A stretch of 64,000 bases of DNA from Limnephilus marmoratus (GCA_917880885.1 OU862915.1:33736676-33800675); one strand, 5' to 3'; shown: positions 1 to 10,637, counted from the stretch's first letter. The notes: generated from the letters alone by a model not told the origin. Numbers and translations: made by a program.

Positions 1-329
1 TTAACCGTTTTAACCAATTTTTTATAAAGGGTTTTCATCACTTTTAATGACTTTTTAGGGTTAGTCTGGTCACTGTTTGCTCATTTAAACAAAATAAATA
101 AGATTGGAAATTTCAATTAATAAAATAGTTGTTGAAGGTACTTACTCCTATCTCTTGTCGGAATCGTTGCCACAATCAATTCCAACTTTGTATTTCAAAG
201 CAAAATCCAATTTTAAAGGTTGTTGAAACAGAGAGACACACCACCGAAATTATTATTTTTATCGTTGATGAAGAAGATGATACTGATAAATCTAAACGAA
301 ATTATGAAAAAGAACAAGACACAGAAAAA
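1..329. other. Unrecognised AT-rich sequence
   Basis: AT-rich sequence. No coding signature, terminal repeat or match to another part of the window was seen. Confidence 0.4.
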
Positions 330-561
330 TAAAAAGGTAACGGTCGCAACTTGGACACGAACCCATCATCTCGAGGGTTCGCGGGACGGGGAAAGCGGGC
401 GAGAGTAGTGGGGAAAGGGAAGGTGGAGAAGGCGGAGTGGGGAAGGGGACGCGGGAGTGGAAGGGGAGGCGGAAAGGTAAAGGGAAGAATGGGAAAGGAC
501 ACGCAGGGAGAAACAATTTCTTTATTAAGTGGCATAGCAACGAACGTCGGGAACTCGCTAG
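330..561 (+). mobile_element. Helitron-like non-autonomous element, 3' part
   Basis: A purine-rich segment (mostly G and A from about 395 to 500) ends in CTAG at 558-561, followed by T, which is the classic Helitron 3' terminus. The last part, from the run reading GGGAGAAACAATTTC onward, closely matches the end of the fuller copy at 29569-30072, and the copy at 1437-1660 is the same family reversed. The 5' boundary is approximate. No coding capacity is seen. Confidence 0.55.
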
Positions 562-1001
562 TTCTTTATATTTTTCTGTGTTAGAAAGTAAGGTATCATT
601 CGACTCCCTCGCCCGTGTAGTACTGGTTCGTGCTATGACCCATTTTTTGAGGATTATTATTATGATCATGGTTCGCTTTGTTTCTCCTCTCTCTGAACGT
701 TCCTACATTGTTTCCGAAACCGTTACATCAGCGAGCCAAGTCTTATAGTATATTTTAACGATACTGTTCTGTAGTAGGTCTATACATTTTCTTGTATTGC
801 GGACATGAACCATTATTTCATCTCTACTCTCCCAGCGAGATGAAGGGTCCGGAGTGAAAGAGGGTAAAGTCACATCTGATGGAATAAGGGTTTGTATTAA
901 TTTTGATTTAGAACTCCGGGTGTACAATGTTACTTATTTTAATTTTTTAAATAGACAACTAGGTTAGGTTATAACTACATAACCTTATCCAGGACGATAA
1001 T
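562..1001. other. Unrecognised sequence
   Basis: No gene or repeat family was recognised. Short open frames here have no recognisable protein features. Confidence 0.35.
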
Positions 1002-1265
1002 AAATTGGGAAGACTTCGGTGGCTGGGTCATGTGGAGAGAATGACTGAGCATCAAGCACCAAAGTCCCTGCTGAACTCAAGACCAATAGGGCGAAGGAGC
1101 CTGGGAAGACCAAGACTAAGATGGAGCGATAACGTCCTCAAAGACATATCTATCTTATAGCTTCCAAACTGGAGAGAGCTGGCACAAAACCGAGATGAGT
1201 GGAGGAAGACTTGAGGAGGCTAAGACCCACCAGGGGTTGTAGAGCCATTAGTGATGATTATGATG
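1002..1265 (+). pseudogene. RTE-type LINE (RTE-B) reverse transcriptase, C-terminal remnant
   Basis: Reading in the frame that starts at 1002 gives the end of an RTE-type retrotransposon protein: LRWLGHVERM, then a basic GRPRLRW stretch, then LPNWRELAQNRDEW. An in-frame TAG lies between the last two motifs and a TGA follows, so it is dead. The same protein end, undamaged, is at 17631-17984. Truncated at the 5' side, as is usual for target-primed LINE insertions. Confidence 0.75.
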
Positions 1266-1362
1266 AATAATGGGAACTAACTTAATTTACTTACACATAT
1301 AATCATCACTATTGGCTCTACAACCCCTGGTGGGTCTTGGCCTCCTCAAGAGTCTTCCTCCA
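1200..1362. repeat. Inverted duplication of an RTE-B 3' end
   Basis: The last about 60 bp of the RTE-B remnant (1200-1260) reappear as a near-perfect reverse complement at 1300-1362, separated by about 40 bp. Two opposed LINE 3' ends therefore sit head to head, either as two insertions or as one inverted duplication. Confidence 0.75.
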
Positions 1363-1436
1363 CACATATAATATTCCTATAAAAAAGACGTTTACGCATT
1401 TATAATATATTCTTACAATAATGGTTTTATTTTAAA

Positions 1437-1660
1437 CTAGCTGGTTCTCGGCATGCGTTGCAATGCCATATTTCTCCCTGCATGTCCTTTCCCGTGCGTC
1501 CCCGTTCCACCTCCGCATCCCCTACCCTCCCGCGTTCCCCTTCCACCTTCCCCGCCCACCCTCTCCCCATTCCCGCTCACCGTCCCGCAAACCCCCTTTC
1601 CACGTTCCGTATACTCAGTCCCAGTACATTCAGTTTTCAAACAGCCCGCGTGCCTCCTAT
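1437..1660 (-). mobile_element. Helitron-like non-autonomous element (minus copy)
   Basis: Reverse-complement relative of the elements at 330-561 and 29569-30072. The minus-strand 3' end is CTAG at 1440-1437, followed by T. A pyrimidine-rich plus strand (1480-1600) corresponds to the purine-rich tract of the other copies. The terminal hairpin sequence GGCATGCG...ATGCC lies just inside the end. The 5' limit is approximate. Confidence 0.55.
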
Positions 1661-1998
1661 TATAATTTTTATTTTTGTATTTTACAAATATTCATTTTTA
1701 CACATTATAAGAACAATCAATCAAATTTGGTATCTAACATAGGTACATATTTAAAATATGTATAATTTAAAAAATTCATAGACAATTCTTATATTACAAA
1801 AAAAACAGCTGCCTGCTACATTCAATTTCATCAAATGCGCGAACTGTCAAACGTGCGAAGTTAAAATAGTCGTTAAGTTTTCTGAAATTATTCAATTTTC
1901 TTAGTTTTTCTTTCCGAAAGAACCTTCTACAAAGTATTAGAAAGATGAATGAAATAGGTAAAGTCGTTCTGAAGTTATGGCGTGACCAAGGGAAACGA
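1661..1998. other. Unrecognised AT-rich sequence
   Basis: No gene, terminal repeat or internal match was seen. Confidence 0.35.
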
Positions 1999-2060
1999 CG
2001 ACCTCCGTAGTCCAGTGGCTAAGACTCTTGACTCACATTCCGGAGGTCTTATAGGTCTTA
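1999..2060 (+). mobile_element. SINE-A head fragment (tRNA-related)
   Basis: The sequence CGTAGTCCAGTGGCTAAGAC matches the tRNA-like head (A-box region) of the full SINE-A copies at 12164 and 59258. It breaks off before a good B box. Confidence 0.55.
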
Positions 2061-2740
2061 TCTTAGGTTTATTTATTTTATTTATTTATTATAGATACAA
2101 AAACTAGTACAAATTACAATTAGGAAGCTTTGCCTGTCCAACTAGGAAAGTTTCCCGTTCCAGGACAGACAAATTGACATGTTAGTTCATATTATACCTG
2201 AAATGTACCTACATAATTACATAACAAAGACAAAAAAAAACTGAAAATTTCATTTTTTTCTGAAGCTAAGGTGTGTAATAAAGAAAATGTATATAAAATA
2301 TATAAATATAAGTACACATACATTTTTTTGTGACAAAGTAGAAAGGTAATCTGGTAGTAAATATTATAATCGGATTTACCGAATTAACCTGGTAACATAT
2401 GTATAATACATTCAGATTTACAATATGGAGGAATTAAAAGAACAAGATGGAGGAATTACAAAAGATTTACAACATAAAGAAATCAAATTATGTTAGGTTA
2501 TGTGTTTAGGAGTTTGAACTTTTAATACAAGTACACTTATAGGAGAAACTATATTAAAATTTACAATATTAGATATAATAACGAACGTAATAATCTATAT
2601 GATTTTTTTGAGCGATGAAACTGCAATGATTGTTGTGGCTACAAATTATTTTCACTGATTTAAAACATGTTTTATACAGTATTATATTATAAGTACGACA
2701 GTATGAATATACACCGCGCTTGTGTCTTGAACTACTCCTG
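2061..2740. other. Unrecognised AT-rich sequence
   Basis: AT-rich, with ATTT and TATA runs. No supported gene or repeat family. Confidence 0.35.
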
Positions 2741-3046
2741 CTAAAATATATTTAAAATAATATATAGTATATTTGCGGCATGTTCCAGAGTGGAAGATAC
2801 TATTAGTATCACCCTGGTGTAAGACCACCATTCAGAATTGAAACGTTGCTTGAAAATGGCTTTAGCCGTGTTTAGTGACCAGATCTGAATAGCCAGGTGC
2901 TTCCCAACCTTCCTCTTCCCCACCTCCTTCCCCTCCCCATTACCTTCAGCCTCACAACATACCCCAATTGGGGATGCCATAGTCTCACTGGCTCCAGACG
3001 GGAGCAGTTGAGATTCTTGTGCGGTATACACTGTAAAAAAAAAAAA
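2741..3046 (+). mobile_element. SINE-A, body and A-tail (5' truncated)
   Basis: Matches the body of SINE-A from the TATATTTGCGGC block through GACGGGAGCAGTTGAG and TTGTGCGGTAT, and ends in a run of A. The tRNA-like head is missing. Same orientation and order as the full copies at 12164-12577 and 59258-59667. Confidence 0.8.
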
Positions 3047-3530
3047 AAAAACAGGGATTCATTTTTGTATGTATAGAAAGACAAAGTGAATTATTCAAAA
3101 GTCCAATTTCGCAGCTATTCCCTTTCTCCCCATTTAACCCTTACCCTCTTCCCACCTCACCACCTACCTCCATCCGATGTTCTGTCCCTCTCTTATTTTT
3201 TTAATTTATTTTTTTATTGTTAGCTCTTTATTGTTGACTCTTATTTTAAATTCTATATTGTCTGTACTTAAGTTAGTTCATATAATCAAGGTTCTGAAGA
3301 AGGTTAGTTATGACCGAAACTAGTTGGCCAATTGTATAATAAAGTGGTTTAAAATAATGTATTTTTTCAATTAAATTATACATACTTCTATTTAATTGAT
3401 TTATGTGTATCTACGTAAAAAAACTAATTGCTAAATACTAATTGGACAATAAGCCAAAATATACTTGTTATTTCCAATTTGAATACATCTCTTGGACAAA
3501 GAAATATTAAATTTCATGCTGCGGAACTAT
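3047..3530. other. Unrecognised sequence
   Basis: AT-rich with a CT-rich patch at 3115-3190. The block reading TGACCGAAACTAGTTGG near 3312 resembles conserved LINE- or Penelope-type 3' ends, but this could not be confirmed by eye. Confidence 0.3.
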
Positions 3531-3734
3531 ACAGGATGTTAACCGTCCTTGACTTACTTTAAACGATTCCTGATACTGGAATAAAAATGTGAATGAAATA
3601 TTAGACTCCGTTAACTTTTTTCCAATTCTGTTTTCAAATTCAAACAAAAAAACATTCTTTCGTACGTCTTTACTGGTCACTCGGCCGAGTAACCCCTCAC
3701 CCGACCCTAACTGTCCAATTCTTGAGGCGTCTAC

Positions 3735-3925
3735 TAATATCTACAGGAATTCCAAAAACTGAAAAAATCGAACTAATATCTATGAGAACCAAAGTGCGTA
3801 CGAACATCTACAGCTCAAACTGCTGACTAATATCTATGAAAACCAAAGTGCGTACGAATATCTACAGCTCAAACTGCTGACTTATATCTATGAGAACCAA
3901 AGAGTTGACGAATATCTACAGCACT
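3735..3925. repeat. Left subterminal tandem repeats of the foldback element
   Basis: About five iterations of a roughly 30-50-bp unit containing AATATCTA and GTGCGTACGAA. These are the mirror image of the array at 4370-4575. Confidence 0.65.
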
Positions 3926-4369
3926 GGCAGAGGTTGGATTTGCAATTATGTATAGCATATTGGAATAACGTAATATTGTGTATGCAGTTTAAAAAACTTA
4001 ATTTATGTATGTAAAAATCCCTAATATCGGACTATTGGACACATTTAGCTGAATATTAAAGATTTGTGTTTTTGTTTTAACAGCATTCTTTATTTCGAAT
4101 GCTTCTAAATTATTTAGTCTGTTACCATGACCATTTCTATGTCAGTTAGGTTAGGTTAGGTTGTGGTGCCGTGTATTTAGAAATAAATAAATATCTTTGT
4201 ATTATGACCTCCATGTTTGTTCAATAAATTATTGTCCTCGTAAACAGCAAAATAGTAATATTATGCAAAAACTTCATGTACGTACTTTAAACGTTTAAGC
4301 CTTTACGTAATTAGTAATTACACAATTGAAGTAGTTTATGCTTTTCCGTACAACCTCTTGCTCAGTTGC

Positions 4370-4575
4370 CCTCTGTAGATATTAGTCCAACCTACGCTCT
4401 GTTAGATATTAGTTCAACCTACGCTCTGTAGATATTAGTCAACATTGGGACCGTCATAGATATTCGTCCGACCTTAGCTCTGTAGATATTAGTCAACACT
4501 CTGAAGTTCGTAGATATTAGTCCAACATTTGAGCTGCAGATATACGTCCGATGTACAGGCTGTAGATATTAGGAC
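4370..4575. repeat. Right subterminal tandem repeats of the foldback element
   Basis: At least six iterations of a 30-40-bp unit around CTGTAGATATTAGTC with variable spacers, inverted relative to the left array. Confidence 0.7.
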
Positions 4576-4737
4576 TAGTCCCAATTCCTACTGGTTTTTA
4601 ATTTTTTTTTTGTTGAAAAAAATATTTTCACTGTAAACCAATTTTCATTTACATATTTTACTCCAAATAACGTCAGGAATCACTCAGATCAAATCAGCCA
4701 TAAAATCAGGGTTGATATCAGAACTCCCATATGTATT

Positions 4738-4830
4738 GCTAGCCTCGCTTCATTTGACTAGTTTTTTATCAGCGACTAGCGCGTTCAGTCCCCTTAAATT
4801 CAATTTCCTGTGTTCACCCTTCTGTCAATT
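4738..4830 (-). mobile_element. Diverged RTE-A fragment
   Basis: Aligns by eye with the RTE-A segment at about 55240-55325 (GCTAGC.TCGCTT, CATTTACCCTTCT-type blocks), with many differences. An old fragment, possibly related to the younger piece at 5115-5346. Confidence 0.45.
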
Positions 4831-5078
4831 TATAATATTATAATCATTTCCGTATCATTTTAATAATTGAATCATGTTTCGAATTAATCATTCGGAAATG
4901 GTTGACAGCGATTTGGATTATGGAAATGAACGACCACGATTACAAATTGGATGTCTGCTATTACGAAACATTCAATTCAATTTATTATTTCAAAAATATT
5001 TCATAATTGAGACCTTGCCCGGAAAAAGGTTGTATCTCACAATATTCTTCTTCCGAGAAAAACGGAAAAAACGAAACC

Positions 5079-5114
5079 AATCATGTTTGATATTAAATAA
5101 TATCAAACATGATT
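5079..5114. repeat. Perfect 36-bp palindrome (17-bp arms, 2-bp spacer)
   Basis: AATCATGTTTGATATTA at 5079-5095 is followed by AA and then by its exact reverse complement at 5098-5114. It directly abuts the 3' end of the RTE-A fragment at 5115. Confidence 0.85.
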
Positions 5115-5346
5115 AGGCAGAGAGGACGGACCGCCAAACAACTCGATCTTGGCACACATTCCTTGCCTCGTTTACAATCATACATCGTCTCATACATGCT
5201 CTTCTATTATTCTGACTCTTCACATAGCCCGACTCAAGTATCTAATTCACTTGGTCGTGCCTTGTCTTCCTCGGGCGTCCCCGACTTCTTCTACCATTCG
5301 CATTTGCGTCATATATTCTCCTTACACTCCTTTCCTCGTTTATTCT
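5115..5346 (-). pseudogene. RTE-A LINE fragment, C-terminal end
   Basis: Minus-strand remnant of the RTE-A protein tail (basic RSRGRPR-type region, then the tail ending in the conserved VWRSVLS-type segment). It lacks the ACTAACTAACTAACC 3' repeat found in the other copies and is 5' truncated near 5346. It is out of frame in places. Confidence 0.7.
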
Positions 5347-5624
5347 GAAAAGTCATGAAGAAAGGAAATTAAATTAGGATTTTTTACAAGAATTTTATGC
5401 TGAATTAGTGGAAAAATGTTGTATATAAAAAATTCATACACAACGTTATTCTTCAAAATGTTTTTTTTTTATTCTTCAACAAGTTCTTCTAACACATAAA
5501 TTTACACGTCATTGATGTGTTTAGCTTGTAAAGTAAATAACTATAAATAAATCGAACCATTTACGTTCGAGATAATGCCATGAGATCAACTTACAACATT
5601 ATTCCACGTTCCTGTTTCAACGGC

Positions 5625-5950
5625 TTAAGAGGTAATACCATCGGTGAGAAATCTCGACGGTAGGTATTTTCAAAAGTTATCGTTGTCGCACCGCGCTCAC
5701 AAAAGAACTAGCTATAGATGTGTGGGTGAGACCACGTGAGTGTTCTCTCTCCCCCTCTGCGCCTCCTGCCTACCGTCTTCCGCGAATCTCATCGCATGCT
5801 TGTTACTAGGTATTCCAATATTCTGTTTGGATGGCATGTTTCGACTTATTTCGTCGCTAATGAAGTTTTTGACTCGGCTTTAGGGTGTATCGCTCTCCAT
5901 AGACAGAAAAAAGGGCGCATTATTTTTAAACGCATGAGGTCTCTAAAGTT
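5625..5950. repeat. Dispersed repeat D, copy 1
   Basis: The reverse complement of 38340-38625 matches this segment over about 300 bp, with shared blocks such as ATCTCGACGGTAGGTATTTT, ACCACGTGAGTGTT and TTTCGACTTATTTCGTCGCT. The family is unknown. No terminal repeats were found. Confidence 0.75.
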
Positions 5951-6162
5951 GCATATGATTTGTAGCTATTCGAAACGTAAAAATAACTAAAATTAGTCTA
6001 AACGACCCGAAGTTTAGAAAAAACTATATTTCGTGATTTGGAAAAAATAAAATAATGGTCTTTTGTTTTGTAGCAAACTTACTTTTTATTCAATAACGGC
6101 AGTACAAAGAACACAAAACATATTTTGTCCAATATACGTAATCTAGTTGTTAAAAATGTAAA

Positions 6163-6914
6163 CCAACTAAAACTAACTAACTAACCATCACGCCGTTTCC
6201 CCGCAGGGGTAGGCAGAGAGCATGGACCGCCAAACAACTCGATCTTGGCACACACTCCTTGCCTCGTTCACATATAAGTAACTGATTCACTTGGTCGTGC
6301 CATGTCTTCCTCGGGCGTCCCCGACTTCTTCTTTCATTCACATTTACGTCATATATTCTCCTTACACTCCTTTACTCGTTCATTCGCTCTACATGCCCAA
6401 ACCATCTGAGCGTCCCTTTCTTAATCTTACTCATTACGCTTACATCAGCCTTGCATTCTTCGCGGATCTCCACATTTTTCACACGATCGTACATGGTTTT
6501 ACCACACATACGCCTCAGGGATCTCATTTCTACAGCATTCAGTCTACTTTCATCCTTCCTCTGTCAGTTCCATGCCTCACTGCCATACATCAGGGTAGGT
6601 ACCAGCACTCAATTATAGACGGCTACCTTCGCTTCTTTTGACAGTTTTTTGTTGGCGCCAAAGGCGTTCGTCCTCCATTAATAGAGTTGCCTGCATTTAC
6701 CCTTCTTTCGATATCTCTGTCAAAACTACCATCTCTCGTAAACATACTTCCCAAGTACACAAACTCACCCACCTGCTCCAAATACTCATCATTCACAACT
6801 ATGTTGCACACTGTTTTCATACTATCTCTTTCAAATACCATGACTTTAGATTTACTTACATTCATCATTAACTCATTCTTCATACATACTTCGATCATCC
6901 TAGACACGAGAGAC
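6163..6914 (-). mobile_element. RTE-A LINE copy with 15-bp target-site duplication
   Basis: A 5'-truncated minus-strand copy. The 3' end is the CTAACTAACTAACC microsatellite at the low-coordinate side. The 15-bp direct repeat TGTTAAAAATGTAAA flanks it at 6148-6162 and 6915-6929. Coding parts are recognisable: KSKVMVFERDS, YLGSMFTRDGSFDRDIERRV, then a frameshift near 6655. It starts just before the residues that follow the YADD motif in the longer copy at 54730-56023. Confidence 0.88.
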
Positions 6915-6984
6915 TGTTAAAAATGTAAAAGGGAAAAATAACACGTTTTCTGGATAAAACTAAGATACTAAACAATAATGTACA

Positions 6985-7128
6985 CCAACTGTATTGAATA
7001 TCCAGGCACTTCCCCACCTTCCTCTTCCTCACTTCCTTCCGCTCCCCATTATCTGCAGCCTCACAACATACCCTAATTGTGGATGCCATAGTCTCACTGG
7101 CTCTTGTGCGGTATTCACATAAAAAACA
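6985..7128 (+). mobile_element. SINE-A 3' fragment
   Basis: Matches SINE-A from the CCACCTTCCTCTTCC region to the CTTGTGCGGTATTCACATAA end. It has an internal deletion of the GACGGGAGCAGTTG block and a short A-rich tail. Confidence 0.7.
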
Positions 7129-7329
7129 ACATTTTTTAACAAAATATAACAAATAAAATATAACGGTTGGGCAAAACTGAATATTAACGTAGTTTAAAGG
7201 CAGCGATTACTTAAAATCTTGCTTCGAATTCAAATTTAACATTATATTTATTGAATGTAGTTTGGCGCTATTATAACCTTTTCAAGCATTATAGCCAGCG
7301 ACCGAAGGAGATACACACACCTTTCCACG

Positions 7330-7735
7330 TTTTTTTTTCATTAGCTCCACATATGGGATCCTTAGGAAAAAAAATCTAAGGGCCTATGTCATCTTTGGGG
7401 ACGCTGTGTAGGGGTCCTTACAGGGAAAGGAAGGAGAGGAAGTTCTGGGAAGGGAGGTATCTGTCAATGGGTCCAAGGGTGACAGAAGTATGAATCCAAC
7501 CCTCCCATTAAGGTGCAAGGCAATGGATCGAGAGAGTCCGGGTGGAGAGGTCAAAAGGTCTCCTTCGACCAGTCTCTCCCGATCCGGCCCGCCACGCAGA
7601 AGGTGGGCAAATGCAGAGACGTAGCGAATTACATGGGGAGACCTATGGCAGGGATCTTGGTTATCCAATTCACGGGGCGGCGGAATCCATATCCGCCTCC
7701 ATGAATACAAAGAACATCCAACGCCATAATCCTGG
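7330..7735 (-). mobile_element. Repeat B (LINE-tailed, SINE-like), minus copy
   Basis: The minus strand reads from a GC-rich head (about 7735) to a 3' tail with the stem-forming GGCCCTTAGA/TCCTAAGGATCC-type block and ends in A-rich sequence near 7330. The tail is shared with Jockey-1 (27455-28151), while the head is not. Further copies occur at 9140, 15600, 19670, 20519, 30862, 46815 and 59130. Confidence 0.65.
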
Positions 7736-7749
7736 TAAATACGCGAAGC

Positions 7750-7990
7750 ACTTTGTAATAATAATAATAATAGCATTATATTTATATAGCGCTGTTTTGT
7801 GACATTTCACTTCAAGTGCGCTTAACTATAATAAATTTAAAAAATAATCCTACAGTGCTCCTTATAATATTGAGAAAATAATAAAAGAGTATAGAGTATT
7901 TACAAAACAATGACAGAAGAACAAAATTAACAAAGATAGTGCTGTTATAGCACACACGGGACAATAATAATAATAGACAATAGCAGTGCT
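7750..7990 (+). repeat. Dispersed repeat E, copy 1
   Basis: A (TAA)n run followed by TATAGCGCTGTTTTGTGACA and TTTCACTTCAAGTGCGC. The reverse complement of the same block is found split around a hAT insertion at about 35640-35878 and 36794-36860. Probably an interspersed element, class unknown. Confidence 0.6.
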
Positions 7991-9139
7991 ATTGTATCAC
8001 AGGACACAACAAGAACTTTAAAACTAAAATATAAAATACTAACAGAAAGGCAGTTTGCGTTCAGAAATGAGAAATATTCTGACATTAATTTATGTGCGAC
8101 AAATTTGAGTTAAAAAAATAATACGAATTCTTGCACACAAAAAACTTTTTTTTCTCATTTTAATTTTATAATTTTATTTTTTTATATATATTTTTGTAGT
8201 ATACAGGGATTTAATTACATAATTATATATATTTTTATATTTCTGTAGTATATGTAGTATATATTTTTTAAATAATTACCATTAATTACAAGTAATGGTC
8301 AGAGTTGCCTCTAAAATGATTAAAAAGATGAGTTTGAAAAATGGGATATATTTATGTCAGATTGTTTAGGAAACCGTGGTGAATCAAATGGTGTAAACGA
8401 AAAAAAAATTGGTCGAAAACCTTACATGGGATATTTTGTGAATGCAACGACGATATGTTCTCAAGAGTTTTGAGAATAAATATATATATTTTTTTTACGG
8501 TATTAATTTATCAAAAAAAACATTCTTGCATCTATTTTATTGTATACTTGATGTGGAAAATAACATATTTACTATATTAAGCCAAATAATGTACATGCGG
8601 ATATACATACAATTGGATATAGGCATAATGATAATTATACTAAAAAGGTTTTATTTCTGGGAGTGCAAAAGTCATACAGCTTCATACGTGCTAGAGCTAC
8701 AAAACTACACTACTTGGATGTTTCTGACCACAAATGTTTAAAAAACTGGCGTAAAAGTACTACCTAATGATGTGTTAGCCCATAGAAGGGTTCTCGAGAA
8801 ACAAAGAAATGCATTGATTGAAATTGCACAAACGAATTGGTTATGGCGACCCAGCTTGAAATGCTGCAAATGGGTCCAATCTTTGTGGCGTCATTTTTAA
8901 TTAAACGAGAACAAATAACTTTGTAAAAACAGCTTTATGTAATCAATATTATCAACATGTTTCGAAAACAGAGTGTTCTTCGTCAGGATAAGATTAATAT
9001 TAAAAGACAAACATGTATAGGCATATGAGAATTATAGACAAAATATTAAAGGTAGAGGTGATTGATTACTTACAAATATCACAAAATGCAATTATATAAA
9101 ATGAAATATAAAAATTATTTTTAAGTTAAATACCCTTAT
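7991..9139. other. Unrecognised AT-rich sequence
   Basis: Very AT-rich up to about 8880. At 8950-8990 a CATGTTTCGAAAACAGAGTG block resembles sequence near the ends of some LINEs or Penelope elements, but this is unproven. No convincing gene. Confidence 0.35.
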
Positions 9140-9490
9140 AGTATGCAAAGTCATTGGAGAAGCTGTGTGGAGGTTATTTTTAATGAAAGGAAGGAGAGGA
9201 ATTTCTGGGTAGGTAAAAGTATGAAATGATGGTGGAGAGAGTCCGGCTGTAGAGATCAAAAGATCTCCCTCTTCCAGTTTCTCCCAATCCAGCCCGCCAC
9301 GCAGTAAGTGAACAAAATCATCCGCCACCAAAACCCATGCAGACCTCACCCGTGAACCCGGGAACCCATGCTCAGTCACCAAACATAGCGGACCACTTGG
9401 GGTGACCAAGTGGCGGGGGTGTTGGTTATCCAATAAATGGTTTCCGGGGCGATGGTACCTAAAACGCCTCCCAAATTGAAAATTTATTAT
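9140..9490 (-). mobile_element. Repeat B, minus copy joined to repeat C
   Basis: Minus-strand repeat B, including the CCCGCCACGCAGTAAGTG and CACTTGGGGTGACC blocks. It is followed at 9491-10131 by sequence that reappears, again joined to repeat B, in inverted order at 30196-31150. Confidence 0.7.
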
Positions 9491-9692
9491 AGTACTTGAC
9501 ATAAACAATTTTAATTTTGCACAATTTTAGCATGAAAGCTCGGTCAGTATTGGTATACCGCGATGAGTCACTAAACAGAAAAAAAAACGAATAAAAAATA
9601 TCGATTACACGGGCAAGGACAACACTAGTCTACCGATAAAATTCGTTACATCACTACTTCGCTTTATATGTATGTATTTGTCAAAACCCTCG

Positions 9693-10131
9693 TTCCCCGG
9701 CCCCCTCAGGAGAAATGAGCGAAAGGGACACCTGCACGTCGGGCCAAAAATACCTAAATAAAATCTTCGAAATCGATGTTTTGTATTCCCCATTTTTCTT
9801 CTCCAAAACTTGACGGATTTAAAATTTTTTTTTCTCTAACTGTATTAAAAGAAAATATTCTATGTCGGTACGTTTTGCTTTTTTTCAAAATACATTGTTT
9901 AGTTTGTTTACTGAACGTTTTTTGACGGCGTTTAAATTAGGCAATTTTATTCATTTTTGGAAGGTCCTAACTTCTATAAGAAGTAAATTATCAAAAAAAG
10001 CAAAACGTACCGACACGCTAGTGGTCGATATCTATATTATGTAAAAAAAAATTTTGCTCTAGGATCAAAATCCAGAGAGATAAACGGGGAATACGTTTGT
10101 ATGGAAAAACGCCGCTAGTATTTCCTCTTAA
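9693..10131 (+). repeat. Repeat C, copy 1
   Basis: About 440 bp, shared with 30196-30640 (inverted) and 38805-39242 (direct). It starts near a TCAGGAGAAATGAGCGAAAG block and ends in CCGCTAGTATTTCCTCTTAA. It contains a long internal inverted repeat (9863-10015). The short open frames in all three copies are a by-product of sequence conservation and show no protein family. Confidence 0.8.
9863..10015. repeat. Internal 153-bp snap-back of repeat C
   Basis: A 23-bp arm starting TGTCGGTACGTTTTGC at 9863-9885 is matched by its exact reverse complement at 9993-10015. All three repeat C copies keep this structure. It looks like a small MITE that travels inside a larger repeat. Confidence 0.8.
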
Positions 10132-10252
10132 AAGCTGGCTTAATACTATTTTTTCTGGACGAATACTATTTTTCTGCATCCTTCAGCTTCTTGGCTTTGT
10201 AAAGTATTTCTAGTTGAATTGTTACTTGCTGAGAGCCTGCCGGGCGGCCGCG

Positions 10253-10637
10253 GCGTATTTACAATCCCTACCGCGTTTCAGTCGCTTTAAATTTTCAATA
10301 TCAAAATTTAAATATTTAGAAATAAAATTATTAATTTCTAATATACACATTGGAAAGATTATTTTATCTTCATTTTAGAACAATTTTTGTTTTTGCAAAG
10401 TGATAAAAAAATTATCAATATAGAGGTGTATTTACAATATATGGGAATAATATTAAAATTTAAATATTTAGAAATAAAATTATTAATTTCTAATATACAC
10501 TTCTTGAAGATTATTTTATCTAGATTTTAGAACAATTTTTTTTTTGCAATTTGTTAAAAAATAACCAATATAGAGGTATATTTAAAATGTAAATTGTCGT
10601 TACCGCGACTGAATCGGTATAGGTTTTGTAAATACGC
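10253..10637. mobile_element. MITE with terminal inverted repeats and two 152-bp internal repeats
   Basis: GCGTATTTAC at 10253-10262 and its reverse complement at 10628-10637 form the ends. Similarity continues inward (CCTACCGCGTTTCAGTCG against the complement of GACTGAATCGGTATAGG). Between them a unit of about 152 bp is repeated in tandem (from 10303 and from 10455). No coding sequence. Confidence 0.65.

Larger units (their letters stand above)
3535..4690. mobile_element. Large foldback element with inverted tandem-repeat arms
   Basis: The left arm (3735-3925) repeats a motif like CTAATATCTA several times. The right arm (4370-4575) carries the same motif inverted, as TAGATATTAG, at least six times. 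Outer sequences are also related in inverse: a TTAACCGTCCTTGACTTACT block at the left end, and CGTCAGGAATCACT at the right. Combining this with the relative at 48419-48660 suggests that the terminus carries a TTGACTTAC-type inverted repeat. The centre is AT-rich and non-coding. No clear target-site duplication was found. Confidence 0.6.

Noticed and set aside
292..669. 125-codon minus-strand frame rich in Pro, Phe, Ser and Leu
   Set aside because: It is the antisense of a polypurine tract in a Helitron-like element; its composition explains the open frame.
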